NCBI GenBank assembly: GCA_035290185.1
Contig: DATDUW010000024.1
Span: 1-7,203 of the forward strand
Reading direction: 5' to 3'
Source of the DNA: DATDUW01 sp035290185
Lineage (GTDB): Bacteria; Patescibacteriota; Patescibacteriia; UBA9934; GWF2-40-263
Length of the DNA stretch: 7,203 nucleotides
In this document: positions 5,822-7,203 of the stretch, one piece after another
Numbering within the stretch: position 1 is the first letter of the stretch
Layout: every line of letters begins with the position of its first letter
Translations under genes and position numbers: made by a program
Notes under the pieces: model-generated
Databases searched by the model: none
Told to the model about the DNA's origin: nothing
What the model saw: the letters and a program-made list of their open reading frames with translations, nothing else

Positions 5822-6880
5822 TTACTTTTCAATCGTGAGCGCCCCCAAATAGAGGACCTCCGGCTGTTTGGGATCCATCCGTAGAACGGCCGCGACGCGC
5901 TTGGTCGGAATTTTCCGTGTCTTCCAGGTTACCCCTCCATCCTCGCTCTTGTACAACGTCGAAGCTGTCGCGTAAAAAATCGTCTCCGGTCTTCCGGGAT
6001 GAAGGACAACCGTCCGAATGGTGACCTGGCCAGGAGCGGTCACGAGTTTTAAGGCTTCCCACGTTTCTCCAAAATCCTTTGAACGTAAAAGTCCATACTT
6101 CGTCGCTGCGACGATCGTCTCTCCCTTGGCGTCCTGAGCAAACGCATAGACGGTATCACCGTCCTTATAGGCCTTCAAGGCCTCGGAAAGATTCTGCCAA
6201 TTGAGGCCGCTGTCCATGCTTCTATAGACCCCCTGCTCCGTTCCCATGAGCAAAATTCGACTATCGGCCTGGCTCACAAGAAGGTCATTGATGGCCTTGT
6301 TTTTTCCAGAAAAAATGTTTGTCCAAAACATTCCATGATCCGAACTTTTGAGGAGATTCCCGTTGGAAAGACCAAGATAGACAGTCTCAGTATTATACCA
6401 ATCAACGGCCACACGACGCGGAACAACGTTCTGACGCGTCTCTTCATACGTGCTCTGAAACGTCCGTCCGCAGGTCAGCGACCGGTACAATCGCGTTCCA
6501 ACCGTTGCATAGATCGTGCAGATGTCTTTGGGATCCACTGCCACGGACCGAACAGCTCCTTGTCGGAGCGCGGGATCTCGCGGCTGACGCCAGGACGCGC
6601 CGGCATCCTCGCTCCACAGAAGACCACCCTCCTTTGTTCCCGCGTAAATCACTTCATGATCGGACGGATCAATGGCAAGAGCGATGACATCCGCCACAGC
6701 GAAACTCCCCACCCCTTTTATCGTTGGAACCGCGACTGTCTGCTTCCATTTTATCGATCCGTCTGTTGATTTAAAAACGCCTCCGTCGCGATCGGACGAA
6801 GAAGAACCCGACAGGCATCCGCTGCCGGCAAGGGCAAGCACAGCCACGGTCGCCAACATCGTGCGTAAAGAATGCTTCAT
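5822..6880 (-). CDS. Lipoprotein with seven Asp-box repeats (Ycf48/BNR-like beta-propeller)
   Basis: The 352-residue protein starts with a basic n-region (MKHSLRT), a hydrophobic stretch (8-19) and AGSGC. Cys22 is thus a probable lipid-attachment site, followed by a Ser-rich linker (24-29). The mature part holds Asp-box motifs (SxDxGxxW) at about 38-45, 90-97, 179-186, 221-228, 267-274 and 312-319, and a degenerate one (SLTCGRTF) at 134-141. The spacing is 38-52 residues, mostly 42-46, as expected for a seven-bladed propeller. This architecture is known from Ycf48-type assembly factors, sortilin-like and BNR-repeat proteins. No sialidase catalytic arginine triad or RIP motif is evident, so it is more likely a binding or assembly factor on the outer face of the membrane than a glycosidase. 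The ATG overlaps the upstream gene's stop (ATGA, 6877-6880). The ligand is unknown. Confidence 0.88.
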   Translation of the reverse strand: MKHSLRTMLATVAVLALAGSGCLSGSSSSDRDGGVFKSTDGSIKWKQTVAVPTIKGVGSFAVADVIALAIDPSDHEVIYAGTKEGGLLWSEDAGASWRQPRDPALRQGAVRSVAVDPKDICTIYATVGTRLYRSLTCGRTFQSTYEETRQNVVPRRVAVDWYNTETVYLGLSNGNLLKSSDHGMFWTNIFSGKNKAINDLLVSQADSRILLMGTEQGVYRSMDSGLNWQNLSEALKAYKDGDTVYAFAQDAKGETIVAATKYGLLRSKDFGETWEALKLVTAPGQVTIRTVVLHPGRPETIFYATASTLYKSEDGGVTWKTRKIPTKRVAAVLRMDPKQPEVLYLGALTIEK

Positions 6881-7203
6881 AGAGTTCCGATGGAAAAAAC
6901 GAATCGTTCAAAAGCAAGTTGAGGATTGACGTTCTGGGAAAGATCCTGCCGAAGATGGCGTAATTCCTGCAGGGCAGCTGCCCACGGACCCGGACCCAAG
7001 GTTTGAATCTCCTTTTCCTTTTCCTTAAAACTGTTCGGAATCCCGCGGCCAGCAGGGTCTCCCAAGGAAACGTGCAGGAGCACACGCAAACTCCGTTCCC
7101 ATCGGTCTATCGTCTCTTCCCGTGCTCGCGTCTCCCCTGTTCGTTTTTCGAAGATTTCGGACGTTATTTGCAGGCGCCCAACGAGACCGGAAGTCACGAT
7201 CCG
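6877..7203 (-). CDS. holB: Probable DNA polymerase III delta' subunit, C-terminal part (5' end beyond window)
   Basis: The frame is open to the right edge and supplies the last 108 residues. A GTG at 7197 could be read as a start, but the frame continues upstream without a stop and the protein looks like a C-terminal domain. It is all-helical and ends with QNVNPQLAFERFVF, resembling the NVNPRLALE-type helix that closes the collar domain of clamp-loader subunits (delta', and similarly DnaX). An ERSLRVLLHVSLGDP segment earlier matches the helix that typically reads RDLLLxKLG in delta'. In the clamp loader delta' is the rigid stator that helps load the sliding clamp at the replication fork. The ATPase-like and zinc domains would lie outside the window, so the call rests on the collar alone. 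The stop overlaps the lipoprotein start by 4 nt. Confidence 0.6.
   Translation of the reverse strand, partial: RIVTSGLVGRLQITSEIFEKRTGETRAREETIDRWERSLRVLLHVSLGDPAGRGIPNSFKEKEKEIQTLGPGPWAAALQELRHLRQDLSQNVNPQLAFERFVFSIGTL

Noticed and set aside
1..7203. CRISPR array, insertion sequence, or recoded TGA
   Set aside because: No regularly spaced direct repeats, transposase or terminal inverted repeats were seen. TGA ends several genes at their expected lengths, so it is not recoded as glycine as in Gracilibacteria.

Overview
The window is a compact bacterial chromosome segment in which every supported gene lies on the minus strand. Cotranscribed housekeeping genes overlap or nearly touch. TGA is a normal stop codon here (tpiA, glyQS, frr and the right-edge gene end with it), so the code is standard. 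A GC-rich orphan gene at the left edge resembles, from memory, a large family of uncharacterised paralogous proteins in Parcubacteria-type genomes. With the small lipoprotein beta-propeller and the very tight operon, this makes a Candidate Phyla Radiation (Patescibacteria) genome the best guess. That placement is inference.

Read in the direction of transcription (high to low coordinates), the layout is: the C-terminal part of a probable DNA polymerase III delta' subunit (holB-like, cut by the window end); a lipoprotein with a seven-repeat Asp-box (Ycf48/BNR-like) propeller; frr (ribosome recycling factor); glyQS (dimeric glycyl-tRNA synthetase); an M16 zinc peptidase with an intact HxxEH motif; tpiA (triosephosphate isomerase); a membrane-anchored TPR protein; then tRNA-Thr(GGU). 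ATGA overlaps, a 14-nt overlap and gaps of at most about 20 nt join these genes, so they look like one translationally coupled operon. No promoter for it is visible, so it probably starts beyond the right edge. A strong hairpin at 783-822 closes the unit after the tRNA.

Below the terminator the character changes. A promoter-like element (perfect TTGACA) sits directly after the terminator. It is followed by a leader of about 130 nt with two consecutive imperfect hairpins (673-721 and 629-663), a Shine-Dalgarno sequence, and a GC-rich reading frame of at least 198 codons that runs off the left edge. This independent unit of promoter, structured leader and orphan gene, next to the 3' end of a tRNA gene, is the most interesting part of the window.

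The operon mixes replication (holB-like), translation (frr, glyQS, tRNA-Thr), glycolysis (tpiA) and cell-envelope or proteolytic functions (lipoprotein, M16 peptidase, TPR protein). This looks like genome compaction rather than a single pathway.
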